From the NCBI RefSeq assembly GCF_015668515.1, contig NZ_JADPFO010000001.1, forward strand, positions 113,139-177,138: a DNA stretch of 64,000 bases. Direction: 5' to 3'. Position numbers and translations under genes: made by a program. The DNA comes from Paraclostridium tenue. Lineage in GTDB: Bacteria > Bacillota > Clostridia > Peptostreptococcales > Peptostreptococcaceae. Shown piece after piece: positions 1 through 7,793 of this stretch (positions are counted from its first letter, which is position 1; every line of letters starts with the position of its first letter). The notes beneath the pieces were generated by a model, which saw nothing but the letters and a program-made list of their open reading frames with translations, did no database searches and was not told where the DNA came from.

Positions 1-72
1 TGCAAGGCTTTTTTAAGGTTCAGCATATATAATATACTTATCAAATAAATAAAACATTGGGAGTGATTATAT

Positions 73-171
73 ATGACAATAATATTAGGAAGTTTAATGA
101 TAGTACCATTTATATTAGCAGCAGGAGCTGGATTATTAGGAAATCAATTAGAAAGTATAAATGAACAATAA
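73..171 (+). CDS. 32-aa hydrophobic small peptide (copy A)
   Basis: The ATG is preceded by GGGAGTGAT, a good ribosome binding site, and the frame ends at a TAA just before a strong terminator. The peptide is hydrophobic over residues 3-22, with glycines and a Pro12 kink, and ends in a polar acidic tail (ESINEQ). It has no Lys or Arg, so it lacks the basic tail usual in clostridial type I toxins. It could be a membrane-active or secreted phenol-soluble-modulin-like peptide, or a small regulator of a membrane protein. I recognise no family. Copy B at 2183 differs only at residues 17 and 22, both conservative, which supports real coding. Confidence 0.6.
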   Translation: MTIILGSLMIVPFILAAGAGLLGNQLESINEQ

Positions 172-187
172 TTAATATATAGATATA

Positions 188-218
188 AAGCATCCATAAA
201 TCTGGATGCTTTTTTTAT
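188..218 (+). terminator. Rho-independent terminator of peptide copy A
   Basis: An 8-bp stem AAGCATCC/GGATGCTT with an 8-nt loop is followed by a T-run, 17 bases after the peptide stop. In copy B the loop differs but the stem is kept. Confidence 0.85.
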
Positions 219-220
219 TT

Positions 221-654
221 TATATAAATAAAAAAGATATAAAAATATATTGTTAATAGATTAGATTTGATAAATATATAATTTCCTATTAATAATTTTT
301 TAAGAACAACATATAGCTGATTAACCTAATTTATATATTATTAAAAGTCTTGAAAGTAAGTAATATTTTATAAAAATTCATAAAACAATATGTTTTATGT
401 CTTAAAAATCAATAAAATAAACTAAAGTTTAAAAGTTATATAATTGGTGTTATATGATTTTATATATATGTTTGCATATATTTTTTTAGATTGATACAAT
501 TGACTTTTTGTACTAGTTATATGATATAATTTTATTGTGATTACTACATATGGTATAAAAATTTATTAACGTATACAATATGAAATTATAAAAGTCAGCA
601 CTTTTGTATAATAAAATTTAATCAATCAAGATGTATTAGACAAAAGGAAATTTT
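221..654. other. Gene-free AT-rich spacer
   Basis: No ORF of note lies here. A possible promoter is TTGACT at 500-505 with TATAAT at 525-530, but the spacer is 19 bp. A second TATAAT lies at 607-612, just upstream of the 655 small ORF. Confidence 0.4.
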
Positions 655-741
655 ATGAATAAAAAAAATTTTTATACTTTATCACTTATAATTCAATCAA
701 TAAAATGCATAGGTTCTTTATTAATTGAATGGTATAAGTAA
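655..741 (+). CDS. 28-aa hydrophobic small ORF, type I toxin-like
   Basis: The ATG follows AAAGGAA at ribosome-binding distance and the TAA is directly followed by a strong terminator, so this looks like a complete short transcription unit. The peptide starts MNKKNF, has a hydrophobic stretch around residues 8-24 and ends EWYK. Charged ends around a hydrophobic core resemble small membrane toxins of type I systems, but no antisense RNA can be shown by reading alone. It does not resemble the 32-aa peptide. It may be a decayed or spurious ORF. Confidence 0.4.
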   Translation: MNKKNFYTLSLIIQSIKCIGSLLIEWYK

Positions 742-742
742 A

Positions 743-778
743 AATAAAGGTTGCTATTTAGCAACCTTTATTTTTTAT
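743..778. terminator. Bidirectional terminator
   Basis: The stem AATAAAGGTTGCT/AGCAACCTTTATT with a short loop is followed by T-rich DNA on both strands. It would end the 655 ORF and the converging 810-1100 gene. Confidence 0.85.
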
Positions 779-809
779 TCTAAATACAGTATAAAGATTT
801 TTTTTATAA

Positions 810-1100
810 TTAGTCCCATGAACTTCCCATATAATTAGAGAATTCATATAAAGCCTTAAAATATAAATCCAAATCAGAACTATTTAGTTTACGAATTGTA
901 TCCCAAAATTCTTGCTTAGAAATATCAAATCTGCTAAAAATTTCATTATTATTATTTTCGCTATTTTTAAGTGAAAAAATTGAAAACTCATATCCTATAT
1001 GGTTCTTATAACAACCTTGTGCTAATATATTTCCAATGAATAAATAATTTTCATTTAATTTTACAGACATTCTATTAAGGGTTTGATTATACCTTTCCAT
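810..1100 (-). CDS. Hypothetical protein, 96 aa
   Basis: The reading frame is preceded on the minus strand by AGGAGGTG, a near-perfect ribosome binding site, so the gene is probably real. The protein is soluble and mixed in charge, with an Asn run (residues about 49-52) and aromatic residues near the C-terminus. No signal peptide, membrane segment or recognised motif is visible. It converges on a bidirectional terminator shared with the 655 small ORF and lies between the two small-peptide cassettes. Confidence 0.6.
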   Translation of the reverse strand: MERYNQTLNRMSVKLNENYLFIGNILAQGCYKNHIGYEFSIFSLKNSENNNNEIFSRFDISKQEFWDTIRKLNSSDLDLYFKALYEFSNYMGSSWD

Positions 1101-1311
1101 AAATAGTATTCACCTCCTAACTAAGTAAAAATAACATTTCCTTTAAAATCTTTCAATATCTAAAACATAAAATAATATCTTTTATGTCATAAGAAATCAA
1201 ATAAAAAATAACTAAATTAGTCAAATCTCTAAGTTAATTCTACAAATTTCAACATACCTTTTGTGATATTATTAATAAATATCAAATATATATAGTTAGA
1301 AAGGAAATTTT

Positions 1312-1935
1312 ATGGATTTATATTTAGTCGTAAAAGGGGCAATAGAATGGCTCGTAAATACAGATAATACAAATTTGACAAACATAATAACATCTATAGG
1401 GGTAATATCTAGTTTAATATTTTCTATAATAACCCTTCGAGATTCTAAAAAGGCACAAATAGAACAACAAAAGGAAATTGAAAATAATAGATTTCAAGAG
1501 CAAAGAGGAATATTGCAAGTTTACACAGTTACTAATGATGTATCATCTAAGTTGAGTCTAGATTGTATGATTGTTAAAAATATTGGGAGATCGCCCTTGA
1601 AAATAACTAAGTTTAAACCTAATGATGAGTTTATGAGTATAGAAAAAGAAAACTGGAAAACTTCTATACTTAGTAAAACCAATATTTGGATATCCCCTGG
1701 TCAAACATATAAATATCTATGTAATTTAGATGAGCATATGCATAATAAAAAAAATGATTTAGAAATTTTTTCTGTATATTACGAGTATGAAACATTAGGG
1801 GAAAAATTTGAGGAGACTATAAATGACCTAAATTACAAGTATGGCGATCCAGTTAAACTCTATAGTAAATCACCTAATATAGATCAAACGCTCGAAGAAA
1901 TAAAATATCAACTCTATGTAATGAATACTAAATAA
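1312..1935 (+). CDS. Membrane-anchored hypothetical protein, 207 aa
   Basis: The start has AGAAAGGAAA upstream. One transmembrane helix is predicted at about residues 22-42, followed by a charged, possibly coiled-coil stretch (about 44-66) and a mixed domain of about 140 residues. It has no catalytic motif or lipobox that I recognise. It is a single-gene unit ending in a good terminator and sits immediately before the second peptide cassette. Its function is unknown; similar single-helix proteins occur in accessory regions of many Firmicutes. Confidence 0.65.
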   Translation: MDLYLVVKGAIEWLVNTDNTNLTNIITSIGVISSLIFSIITLRDSKKAQIEQQKEIENNRFQEQRGILQVYTVTNDVSSKLSLDCMIVKNIGRSPLKITKFKPNDEFMSIEKENWKTSILSKTNIWISPGQTYKYLCNLDEHMHNKKNDLEIFSVYYEYETLGEKFEETINDLNYKYGDPVKLYSKSPNIDQTLEEIKYQLYVMNTK

Positions 1936-1945
1936 AGAAATGAAA

Positions 1946-1979
1946 GAGGCATAAAAGTATTACTTTTATGCCTTTTTTT
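1946..1979 (+). terminator. Terminator of the 1312 gene
   Basis: The stem GGCATAAAAGTA/TACTTTTATGCC is followed by a T-run. Downstream, 1980-2110 has no gene, only a weak hairpin GATAGTT/AACTATC near 2060-2085. Confidence 0.85.
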
Positions 1980-2099
1980 ATTTTATCTTTCGAATTCATA
2001 AACTTTATAAATACATCTATACCTGTAGTACTATATTTCTTTAGAATTTTATTAAATCCTGATAGTTACTTTAATAAACTATCAAAAATGTAAGAAATG

Positions 2100-2143
2100 T
2101 TTAAGGTTCCTGCAAGGCTTTTTTAAGGTTCAGCATATATAAT
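2100..2143 (+). promoter_or_regulatory. Tandem TTTAAGGTTC elements and -10 box before peptide copy B
   Basis: TTTAAGGTTC occurs at 2100-2109 and again at 2122-2131, a 22-bp period (two helical turns), followed by TATAAT at 2138-2143. No good -35 box is present, so an activator bound to the direct repeats is plausible. Spaced direct repeats like this are typical of LytTR-type (AgrA/VirR) regulators, but the match to their consensus is loose. Copy A keeps the second repeat; the first would lie before the window. Confidence 0.4.
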
Positions 2144-2182
2144 ATACTTATCAAATAAATAAAACATTGGGAGTGATTATAT

Positions 2183-2281
2183 ATGACAATAATATTAGGA
2201 AGTTTAATGATAGTACCATTTATATTAGCAGTAGGAGCTGGATTAGTAGGAAATCAATTAGAAAGTATAAATGAACAATAA
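2183..2281 (+). CDS. 32-aa hydrophobic small peptide (copy B)
   Basis: This has the same ribosome binding site, length and terminator as the peptide at 73-171. Only residues 17 (Ala to Val) and 22 (Leu to Val) differ. Retaining an intact frame, the binding site and the terminator stem in both copies suggests selection on a peptide product. The function is unknown; membrane activity or signalling is a guess from hydrophobicity and the absence of basic residues. Confidence 0.6.
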   Translation: MTIILGSLMIVPFILAVGAGLVGNQLESINEQ

Positions 2282-2297
2282 TTAATATATAGATATA

Positions 2298-2328
2298 AAG
2301 CATCCATTAACTTGGATGCTTTTTTTAT
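2298..2328 (+). terminator. Terminator of peptide copy B
   Basis: The stem AAGCATCC/GGATGCTT is the same as in copy A, and is followed by a T-run. Confidence 0.85.
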
Positions 2329-2335
2329 TTTATAT

Positions 2336-2364
2336 GAATAAAAAAGGCTATAAAATATAGCCTT
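2336..2364 (-). terminator. Terminator of the ferredoxin operon
   Basis: On the minus strand the stem AAGGCTAT/ATAGCCTT is followed by TTTTT, downstream of the 2400-2978 gene. Confidence 0.75.
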
Positions 2365-2399
2365 AATAGATTGGATTTGACAAATCAAAAACTCTGAAA

Positions 2400-2978
2400 T
2401 TATGATTTATACTTAGCCTGTGATATCAATTGAGTCATTGTACCCATCGGACAATAAACACACCAAGACCTAGGCTTATACAAAATCATAGTTACTACAC
2501 CAAGAATAGTAGAGGTAACCATTATACTATAAAATCCAAATGCAAACTGAGCAACCCATGAACTAACCATAGAAGTATTAACCCAGTTCCAAGGTAGCTT
2601 AAAAGACCAAAGTATCTGAATAACTTCCTTTAACTCACTAGCACCACTAAAAACTAAATAAGTATTAAACAACATAATAAAAAACATACTCATAAAAAAT
2701 GTTAAAAATCCATACCTAAACCACTTACTTCTCAAAAATACAGGAATATTTTTATTTCTAGATAAATTTAACTTACTTCCCATAAGATTAAGTAACTGAC
2801 CCCTACCACAGTAAGTATTACAATAAGTTTTACCACCACCAGCTATAGAAATAATTAGTGGTATTAAAAAGCATAATAACCCTAACCAAGCAAATAATAT
2901 ATTAAAAATTCCTAAAAACAAATAAGTTAAACTTAATATCCACATATAATCTTTAAATTTTCTCTTATTCTTTTTCAT
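2400..2978 (-). CDS. NapH-like membrane 4Fe-4S protein
   Basis: This 192-aa protein has several hydrophobic helices (about 12-47, 90-110, 140-166) and two Cys pairs: YCNTYC (Cys53, Cys57) and WCVYCPMGT (Cys173, Cys176). That layout resembles the NapH/CcoG-type membrane electron-transfer proteins, although each pair is one half of a usual CxxxCxxCxxxCP cluster motif. It starts two bases after the stop of the two-cluster ferredoxin gene, so the two form an operon. A role passing electrons across or along the membrane, perhaps to a redox partner of the PepSY protein encoded divergently, is inference. The start follows GGAGA inside the ferredoxin gene. Confidence 0.75.
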   Translation of the reverse strand: MKKNKRKFKDYMWILSLTYLFLGIFNILFAWLGLLCFLIPLIISIAGGGKTYCNTYCGRGQLLNLMGSKLNLSRNKNIPVFLRSKWFRYGFLTFFMSMFFIMLFNTYLVFSGASELKEVIQILWSFKLPWNWVNTSMVSSWVAQFAFGFYSIMVTSTILGVVTMILYKPRSWCVYCPMGTMTQLISQAKYKS

Positions 2979-2980
2979 AA

Positions 2981-3190
2981 TTATTCATCAATCTCCATCA
3001 TTTTAATTTCTATTACAGATGCAGGGCAAACTTTAGTACATTTACCACATCCAACACATTTACTTAAATTTATTTTTGCAAATACACCTTGTTCAATATT
3101 TATAAGTTGAAAAGGGCAGACCTTAACACAAGTACCACAGGCAACACAATAGTCTTTATCTACTACTGCTTTCTTTTTATTTTTTAACAT
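2981..3190 (-). CDS. 2[4Fe-4S] ferredoxin-type protein
   Basis: The 69-aa protein carries two classic CxxCxxCxxxCP motifs (Cys15/18/21/25 and Cys45/48/51/55), each expected to bind one 4Fe-4S cluster. I place the start at the ATG of MLKNKKK because GGAGGG lies seven bases upstream; the upstream in-frame ATG at 3205 has no binding site and would contain that sequence within the gene. It is followed two bases later by the NapH-like gene and is probably its soluble electron partner. The start is divergent from the PepSY/two-component operon. Confidence 0.9.
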   Translation of the reverse strand: MLKNKKKAVVDKDYCVACGTCVKVCPFQLINIEQGVFAKINLSKCVGCGKCTKVCPASVIEIKMMEIDE

Positions 3191-3394
3191 TACTAAACCC
3201 TCCATATATATTATCTAATTAAATTATATTATTTCGGTTTTAAAAGATATGTAACTATATCACTAAGTTAGATAATTATTAAAAAATTTTAATAATACTT
3301 TTAACTTATATTAATCTTTATTTAAAGTAGATTTCATAATTCATATATATAATAAGCTCATAAGAAAAAATACAAGTAACTTGGAGGAAACAAA

Positions 3395-4120
3395 ATGAAA
3401 AGAGAAGATATAAAAAATAAATTAGAAACTTATAAAAACGAAGGATTTGAAAAAAGTAAAGAAATGATAAAAGAGAAAAAAGGAAAAATTAAAAAATTTG
3501 CAATACTTACACTAACAGGATCTATAGTACTAGCTGGTATAGGAGCAGGAACTGCTTTTGCTTTTGTAAAATCAAACACTAAATATTCACAAGAAAAGTT
3601 AAAAGAAATAGCTTTAAGTAAAATACCTGGAGAAGTTGTTGGAGTTAAAAAAGATATAGACGAAGATAGCATGTCATTAACATATGAATTTAAGATAAAG
3701 GATAAAAACAATATGTTAAATGAAATTGAGTTAGACTCAAAAACTGGAGCTATAATAGATATTGAAAATCATAATGACCATAAGGATTACGACGACAATG
3801 ACCATAAGAAATACAATAGTAATGACAAAAACTATAGCTACAATGATTTAAAAGCTAATATAAAATTTTCACAAGAAGATGCTAAAAAAATAGCTTTAGA
3901 GAAAGTTTCTGGAGAAGTTTTAAAAGTTAAAGAAGAGATAGATGAAGATAACAATTCATTAGTATATGAATTTAAAATAAAAACTAAAGATAATACAATA
4001 AAAGAAGTTGAAGTAGACTCAAAAATGGGTAATATAGTAGATATAGATAATCATGATGATGATTTTAATTTAGAAAATCAAAATAATAAAGTTGATTCTA
4101 ATAAAGATTTAAAAAAATAA
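3395..4120 (+). CDS. PepSY-domain membrane protein with two repeats
   Basis: This 241-aa protein has a basic N-terminus, a transmembrane helix at about 35-57 and two PepSY-like repeats, about 63-124 and 157-218, joined by a linker rich in Asp, His, Asn and Lys (about 125-155). The repeats share the patterns SQE.LKEIAL..IPGEV and YEFKIK...EIELDSKTG. PepSY domains are known as protease-inhibitory or sensory modules outside the membrane. It is 20 bases ahead of an OmpR-type regulator and kinase, so it is probably a sensed or regulated partner of that system. GGAGG precedes the ATG. The His/Asp-rich linker might bind metal, which is speculation. Confidence 0.85.
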   Translation: MKREDIKNKLETYKNEGFEKSKEMIKEKKGKIKKFAILTLTGSIVLAGIGAGTAFAFVKSNTKYSQEKLKEIALSKIPGEVVGVKKDIDEDSMSLTYEFKIKDKNNMLNEIELDSKTGAIIDIENHNDHKDYDDNDHKKYNSNDKNYSYNDLKANIKFSQEDAKKIALEKVSGEVLKVKEEIDEDNNSLVYEFKIKTKDNTIKEVEVDSKMGNIVDIDNHDDDFNLENQNNKVDSNKDLKK

Positions 4121-4140
4121 AAAGATAAGAAGGTGAGTTT

Positions 4141-4803
4141 TTGTATAAAATATTAATAATAGAAGACGAAGAAAATATAGCATCATTTATTAATATGGAA
4201 CTATCATATGAAGGCTATAAGGTGGATACCTGTAATGATGGAAAAGAGGGTTTAAACAAAGCCTTAGAAAGTGATTATGATATGATTATACTAGATTTAA
4301 TGCTACCAACGTTAAATGGGTTAGAGGTTTGCAGACGTCTAAGAAAATCAAAAAACACACCTGTAATAATGTTAACGGCTAGAGATAGCGTTATGGATAA
4401 AGTATCAGGACTTCAAATAGGAGCTGATGATTATATTGCTAAGCCATTTGCAATAGAAGAATTATTAGCAAGGATTGAATGTATTTTAAGAAGAGTTAAT
4501 TTAAATAAAAAAAGTGATAATATATTAGAATTTAAAGATATAGTAATAGATATAGAAGCTAGAATAGTAAAATATTGTGATGAAGTAATTAATTTAACTA
4601 CTACTGAATATGAACTTTTAGTACAATTAATAAAAAATCAAAATAAAGTATTAAGTAGAGACTATTTACTAGAGCATGTATGGGGATATGATTATGATGC
4701 AGAAACTAATGTAGTAGATGTTTATATAAGACATTTAAGAAACAAGCTTAAAAATAGTGATTATATCCAAACTGTTCGTGGTGTAGGATACGTTATAAGG
4801 TAG
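4141..4803 (+). CDS. OmpR-family response regulator
   Basis: This 220-aa regulator has a receiver domain with acidic pocket EDEE (residues 8-11), phospho-acceptor Asp52 (ILDLMLP), LTARD and the Lys of IAKPF, followed by a winged-helix domain containing the typical LRNKL...TVRGVGYVIR ending. It starts with TTG; AAGGTGAG lies six bases upstream and no better ATG is near. The kinase gene starts one base after its stop. It probably controls the PepSY operon and perhaps the divergent Fe-S genes. Confidence 0.92.
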   Translation: MYKILIIEDEENIASFINMELSYEGYKVDTCNDGKEGLNKALESDYDMIILDLMLPTLNGLEVCRRLRKSKNTPVIMLTARDSVMDKVSGLQIGADDYIAKPFAIEELLARIECILRRVNLNKKSDNILEFKDIVIDIEARIVKYCDEVINLTTTEYELLVQLIKNQNKVLSRDYLLEHVWGYDYDAETNVVDVYIRHLRNKLKNSDYIQTVRGVGYVIR

Positions 4804-4804
4804 T

Positions 4805-6169
4805 ATGAAGAAAATAAAAAAAATCTCAACCTTTTGGAAAATGTCTTTTATATCCTTTATATCTATAGTATTAATATTTTTAATTACCTATGTGTCACAA
4901 TTTATAGTATTTAGAATATGGACTGTAAAATATGAAAAAGAAGAAATAGAATCTAGAGCTAGAGAACTTGAACTATTGTTAAATAATAATGATTCAAATG
5001 ATATTCATGAAAAAATAGTAGATTCTATGGACATAAATGCTATTATTTATAACTCAAATAACGAAATTTTATTAAATACAATGGATAAAATACCTAAAGA
5101 TTTTAAATATAAGAAACCTTCATCAGTAAAATCAGATGTAATATTTGATATGGATGATGACAAGATAAATTTAATTTCACCTATAAATATAAAAAATAAT
5201 AATTACTATATGTATATAGAAAAAGAAAGTGATTTATTTGGTGATTTTTTAGAAAGTACAATACCTATAATAATTATTATGCTAATAGTTGGATTGATAA
5301 TTAGTTTAATAGCTGGAATGTATATATCAAAACAATTTATTAAAAAACTAAATAATTTAAGCAGTACTATGAAAAAAATTCAAGAAAAAGGAATTTCAAA
5401 TAGGGTAGCTATACAAAATCCAAAGGATGATTTTGATAAGGTAAATATAATTTTTAATGATATGATGGACTCAGTAGAAAACTCATTTGAAGTACAAAAA
5501 CAATTTGTACAAGATGCATCTCATGAGCTTAGAACACCACTTACTATTTTAAAAGGTCATTTAAAGATGCTAGATAGATGGGGAAAAAACGATCCAGAAA
5601 TTTTAGATAAGTCATTAAAAATTAGCCTAGAAGAAGTAGACAGACTAACTAAACTTGTAAATGATTTACTTGAACTAGGAAAGTTAGACAAAAAAAATAA
5701 CTTAGATGAAGAAATAATTAAAATAAATTTATCTAAAATTATAAACGAAGTCATATATGACTTTGAAATTATAAGAAAAGATGTAGTTTTTGACTTTGAA
5801 AGTAATGAACTATTATATATTTATATGAGTCAAAAACATTTTAAGCAACTTCTTATAATATTTATTGATAATGCTATAAAATACTGTGATAAAGATGAAA
5901 AACATATAAAAATAAGAGTATACGAAGAAAATGATAGAGTTAATATATCAATAAAAGACAATGGAATAGGAATAGAAAAAGATGAAATTCCAAAGATAAC
6001 GGACAAGTTTTATAGAGTGGATAAATCGAGAAAATACAATAATAGCTTTGGAATAGGCTTATCTATAGCATCACAAATAATAAATATATATAACTGTAAA
6101 TTAGAAATTAAAAGTGAAGTTGGAGTAGGAACAGAAATTATTATACAAAGCGATATAAAGCAAGGATAA
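4805..6169 (+). CDS. Sensor histidine kinase
   Basis: This 454-aa kinase has transmembrane helices at about 13-37 and 151-175 flanking a 110-residue extracellular domain, then HAMP, HisKA with His240 (DASHELRTPL) and an HATPase domain with the N box (DNAIKYC), G1 (DNGIGI), F box (DKFYRVDKSR) and G2 (FGIGLSIA). It pairs with the regulator just upstream. The sensory domain has no motif that I recognise. The stop codon lies inside the left arm of the operon terminator. Confidence 0.93.
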   Translation: MKKIKKISTFWKMSFISFISIVLIFLITYVSQFIVFRIWTVKYEKEEIESRARELELLLNNNDSNDIHEKIVDSMDINAIIYNSNNEILLNTMDKIPKDFKYKKPSSVKSDVIFDMDDDKINLISPINIKNNNYYMYIEKESDLFGDFLESTIPIIIIMLIVGLIISLIAGMYISKQFIKKLNNLSSTMKKIQEKGISNRVAIQNPKDDFDKVNIIFNDMMDSVENSFEVQKQFVQDASHELRTPLTILKGHLKMLDRWGKNDPEILDKSLKISLEEVDRLTKLVNDLLELGKLDKKNNLDEEIIKINLSKIINEVIYDFEIIRKDVVFDFESNELLYIYMSQKHFKQLLIIFIDNAIKYCDKDEKHIKIRVYEENDRVNISIKDNGIGIEKDEIPKITDKFYRVDKSRKYNNSFGIGLSIASQIINIYNCKLEIKSEVGVGTEIIIQSDIKQG

Positions 6170-6193
6170 GATTTAAATTATCCTTGTTTTTTT
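6161..6193 (+). terminator. Terminator overlapping the kinase stop codon
   Basis: The stem CAAGGATAA/TTATCCTTG is followed by a T-run; its left arm contains the last coding bases and the TAA of the kinase gene. Confidence 0.85.
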
Positions 6194-6275
6194 ATTGCAA
6201 AGATTATCAAAAAGCTTTTAATTGCAAAACATATACAATAATTGATATTATAGTAAGTAACAGTGAGGTGATAAA

Positions 6276-7736
6276 TTGTTATTTTCAGACTTAAAATTAA
6301 ATGATAAGGAACCAATTTACATTCAAATAAAAAATTACATAGATATTATGATAAACAAAGGGTTAATACCGAATAACAGCAAGCTACCTTCTACAAGAGA
6401 GCTTAGTCAATTTTTAAATGTAAGTAGAAACTCTATAATATCAGCATATGAAGAATTAAAAGCTGATGGAACAATATATTCAGTTTCAGGTAAAGGAACT
6501 TTTGTAAATCACGAAAATACTACTTCAAATAATTCTTGGAATATAGATTTTGAAAGCTTTGAAAATGAATATAGTAAAATAGCAAATGAAATGGATATTG
6601 TAAAAAATGAAATACCTTGGAGGTCTGATTTAGTATCTTTTAAAAGCATATCTCCAAATGGTGATTTATTTGATATAGATGAACTTAAAAAATCCTTTTT
6701 AAATAGGATAGCATTAGAAGGGCATAAAATACTAAATTATGGTTATGCAAAAGGATATAAACCACTTATAGATTATTTATTAAGCTATATGAATACAAAA
6801 GGGGTAGACACTACCAATAAAGATATATTAATAACTAATGGATTTACAGAAGGTCTTGATTTATTACTATCTTCTTTTACAGAAAAAGGAGATTATATAA
6901 TATGCGAAAATCCAACTCACAATACAGCAATAAAAATATTTAAATCATTAGGATTAAATATAGTGGGTATAGATATAAATAAAGATGGTCTAGATTTTAA
7001 AATGCTAGAAGAGAAGCTAGATAGTTTAAAAAATGAAAAAGATATAAAAATAAAATTTGCATATATAACTCCGTCTTATCATAATCCAACAGGAACAGTT
7101 ATGAGTCCAGAGGATAGATATGAATTTTATAACTTAATGAAAAAACACAATATAGCTATAATTGAAGATGGATTTAATGAAGAATTATTATATTCAAGTT
7201 CACATATATTCCCAATAGCATCATTAGATAATCTAAATAATGGGGTAATATATATAGGAAGCTTTTCAAAAATATTATTCCCAGGACTTAGAATAGGATG
7301 GATATTATGTGATAAAAATGTTATATCAAGACTTGAAAGTGTGAAAAGATGCAAAAGCATACATGTATCTTTTTTAGATCAAGCAATATTATATGATTAT
7401 TTAAGTAACGGAGCTTTTGACAAATATGTAAAAAAGATTAAAAAGTTTTATGGAGATAAATTTAACTTTGCATATGATTGTGTAAAAAAATATATACCTA
7501 ATGATTATATTCTAGGGGAAGGTGGACTTCATATTTTTATTAAATTAAAAAATATAGATTCAAGAAAATTATTAAATATATGCTACGAAAAAGGCGTAAT
7601 ATTTATGCCAGGAGATATATTTTACACAGATGATAAAGGAAAGGACACATTAAGATTAGGAATTTCAAGACTTTCTTTAGAAGATATAGAAAAGGGAATA
7701 AAAATAATTGGAGATAGTGTAAAAGAATTAAATTAA
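6276..7736 (+). CDS. MocR-type GntR/aminotransferase regulator
   Basis: This 486-aa protein has an N-terminal GntR winged helix (about 8-78; STRELSQFLNVSRNSIISAYEEL) and a fold-type I aminotransferase domain. PLP-site residues visible are the YHNPTG segment (about 268-273), Asp298 and the probable Schiff-base Lys332 in SFSKILFPGLRIGW. MocR proteins use bound PLP and amino compounds to control vitamin B6, GABA or D-alanyl genes; which target applies here is unknown. It starts with TTG after GTGAGGTGATAAA. It is a single-gene unit that converges on the GGDEF gene. Confidence 0.9.
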   Translation: MLFSDLKLNDKEPIYIQIKNYIDIMINKGLIPNNSKLPSTRELSQFLNVSRNSIISAYEELKADGTIYSVSGKGTFVNHENTTSNNSWNIDFESFENEYSKIANEMDIVKNEIPWRSDLVSFKSISPNGDLFDIDELKKSFLNRIALEGHKILNYGYAKGYKPLIDYLLSYMNTKGVDTTNKDILITNGFTEGLDLLLSSFTEKGDYIICENPTHNTAIKIFKSLGLNIVGIDINKDGLDFKMLEEKLDSLKNEKDIKIKFAYITPSYHNPTGTVMSPEDRYEFYNLMKKHNIAIIEDGFNEELLYSSSHIFPIASLDNLNNGVIYIGSFSKILFPGLRIGWILCDKNVISRLESVKRCKSIHVSFLDQAILYDYLSNGAFDKYVKKIKKFYGDKFNFAYDCVKKYIPNDYILGEGGLHIFIKLKNIDSRKLLNICYEKGVIFMPGDIFYTDDKGKDTLRLGISRLSLEDIEKGIKIIGDSVKELN

Positions 7737-7753
7737 AATTTTAGTTATTTTAA

Positions 7754-7793
7754 ATTTCTTAATGGATATTAAAAAAAATATCCATTAAGAAAT
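7754..7793. terminator. Perfect 17-bp inverted repeat between convergent genes
   Basis: ATTTCTTAATGGATATT at 7754-7770 is repeated in inverted form at 7777-7793 with a 6-nt A-only loop. It covers the stop region of the GGDEF gene and probably ends transcription from both sides, although T-runs are weak. Confidence 0.6.

Larger units (their letters stand above)
1..280. repeat. Small-peptide cassette, copy A
   Basis: This segment is almost identical to 2111-2390, offset by exactly 2110 bases. It carries promoter-like DNA, a 32-codon ORF and a hairpin terminator. The copies agree nearly base for base to about position 230, then decay but stay alignable to about 280. The window begins inside this copy, so its upstream end is unseen. 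Confidence 0.9.
2111..2390. repeat. Small-peptide cassette, copy B
   Basis: This is the second copy of 1-280. The differences in the coding part are two non-synonymous changes; the terminator loop differs by a few bases with the stem preserved. Confidence 0.9.

Noticed and set aside
383-1215. Weakly similar AT-rich blocks at about 383-427 and 1162-1215
   Set aside because: Resemblance is limited to A/T-rich words around TTTTATGTC and could be compositional.
2981-3205. Longer ferredoxin start at 3205
   Set aside because: GGAGGG lies between that ATG and the ATG at 3190, so it is the binding site of the shorter form.
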